DNA of 14,956 nucleotides from Sulfurospirillum arcachonense (GTDB lineage: Bacteria; Campylobacterota; Campylobacteria; Campylobacterales; Sulfurospirillaceae). Positions 14,262-14,956 of the stretch are shown in pieces. The notes below the pieces were generated by a model that worked only from the letters and a program-made list of their open reading frames with translations, searched no databases and was not told the origin of the DNA. The stretch is from contig DQTM01000197.1 of assembly GCA_015662785.1 (NCBI GenBank), forward strand, positions 1-14,956, written 5' to 3'. The number at the start of each line of letters is the position of its first letter. Position 1 is the stretch's first letter. Position numbers and translations under genes: made by a program.

Positions 14262-14897
14262 TTGTTAACTAGTATAAGAAAAATAGAAAAAAGAGTTTTA
14301 AAAAATGACAATAGTAAATATAAAAGGTACCTTTTAGAAACTATAGATTTTACTGCTCCCATAGTTGGAATTATAGGTGCTCGTGGTGTTGGCAAATCAA
14401 CTCTTTTAATCCAGTATGCAAATTTACTAAAAAAAATATATGAGCCATATAAGTCACTGTACTTCTCTTATGATTATGCTGTTAATATAGATGTAAAACT
14501 TTTTGATTTAGCAGGAGAACTCAGTAAAGTTGGTACTGAATATTTAATCATAGATAAAATTCATAAATTTAAGACAATTGAAGAAGAACTGCAATCAATA
14601 CATGAGGTATACCCTCAACTAAAAATCATTTTTTCAGCATCATCTGTAGTAAACACAGAGAATTTCAGTGACAATATAGCCATCTACCATATGAAAGGCT
14701 TGTCATATAGAGAATTTTTAGAGTTGAAATTAGACATAGAGCTTCCTAGTTTTAGTTTAAATGAGATATTAAATGATAGTGTGTACATAGTTAATAAATT
14801 AGAAGACAAGTTTACACCACTTGAGTATTTTAATGAGTATCTGTCTACTGGATATTATCCTTTTTATTTTAACCCAAATTATGCAATAGAAAATTAA
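14262..14897 (+). CDS. AAA_14 / DUF4143-like ATPase, truncated and with altered Walker B
   Basis: A 211-residue open frame. The P-loop GARGVGKST (39-47) is intact. Walker B reads YLIIDKIHKF, with D98 followed by Lys; the family has DEIHK, so the catalytic Glu is lost through what would be one G-to-A change (codon 14556-14558). Then come YPQLKIIFSASS (usually TGSS) and GLSYREFLEL, the family's inter-domain mark, and TGYYPFYF. The protein ends soon after at TAA, where relatives continue for well over 100 residues. One extra A at 14890-14893 would read EKLKILSIIALKA to the window edge, resembling the later KLKKLL region, so a frameshift plus loss of a segment is possible. Start is a TTG without a clear ribosome binding site, 22 bases after prmC. 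Function in this family is poorly known. Probably a decaying gene. Confidence 0.65.
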   Translation: MLTSIRKIEKRVLKNDNSKYKRYLLETIDFTAPIVGIIGARGVGKSTLLIQYANLLKKIYEPYKSLYFSYDYAVNIDVKLFDLAGELSKVGTEYLIIDKIHKFKTIEEELQSIHEVYPQLKIIFSASSVVNTENFSDNIAIYHMKGLSYREFLELKLDIELPSFSLNEILNDSVYIVNKLEDKFTPLEYFNEYLSTGYYPFYFNPNYAIEN

Positions 14898-14956
14898 AAA
14901 TATTATCTATCATTGCACTCAAGGCACATTCATTAAAAATTTACACCACCAATAAG

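Noticed and set aside
14262..14956. Part of a defence system because of the AAA ATPase at the edge.
   Set aside because: No nuclease, reverse transcriptase, toxin or other defence partner is visible; the motifs fit the AAA_14/DUF4143 group, and the gene looks degraded.

Overview
The window is AT-rich (roughly one third G+C by eye) and looks like chromosomal sequence from a member of the Campylobacterota, most like the Sulfurimonas/Sulfurovum/Sulfuricurvum group. This is inferred from codon use, gene content (MalY/PatB lyase, Kef exchanger, PurH, Uup, Ste24-type M48 protease, PrmC, many small signalling proteins) and tight packing; no rRNA or single marker settles it. No gene-free stretch exceeds about 300 bases; the longest gaps are about 80 bases. 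I saw no tRNA, rRNA, CRISPR array, insertion sequence or phage gene.

Layout. 1-1038 (-): a broken membrane sensor (PilJ-like region plus PAS) running off the left edge. 1098-2231 (-): PLP-dependent C-S lyase. 2318-2986 (+): six-helix K+ channel. 2983-4577 (-): Kef-type cation/proton antiporter with TrkA-N domain, broken into three pieces. 4652-5404 (+): membrane-anchored TerB/J-domain co-chaperone. 5436-6968 (+): PurH. 7047-8947 (+): STAS-like protein coupled to a haem-c chemoreceptor, both frameshifted. 8937-10871 (-): Uup-type ABC-F ATPase. 10920-12210 (+): degenerate-GGDEF/EAL c-di-GMP phosphodiesterase, broken twice. 12238-14239 (+): M48 protease and PrmC, overlapping. 14262-14897 (+): AAA_14-like ATPase with an altered Walker B and a truncated end.

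Two patterns stand out. First, every housekeeping-type gene (PurH, Uup, PrmC, M48 protease, C-S lyase, J protein, also the K+ channel) is an intact ORF, while the chemoreceptor, STAS, c-di-GMP, PAS-sensor, Kef and AAA_14 genes all carry lesions. These are one-base changes in A/T homopolymers plus two CAA-to-TAA nonsense codons at conserved glutamines. This fits relaxed selection on signalling and motility, as in host-associated or sessile lineages. Assembly error in homopolymers is the main alternative. Second, the palindrome TACATGTA occurs eight times (about 0.6 expected from base composition), mostly inside a longer TCTACATGTAAR consensus, in genes and between them and on both strands. That resembles a DNA-uptake-type word, a methylation target or a regulator site.

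Functionally, the intact core covers purine synthesis, translation support (PrmC, Uup), membrane protein quality control (M48, J protein), sulfur amino-acid metabolism and K+ flux. The damaged layer would have sensed redox state or ligands and adjusted chemotaxis, c-di-GMP and ion balance.
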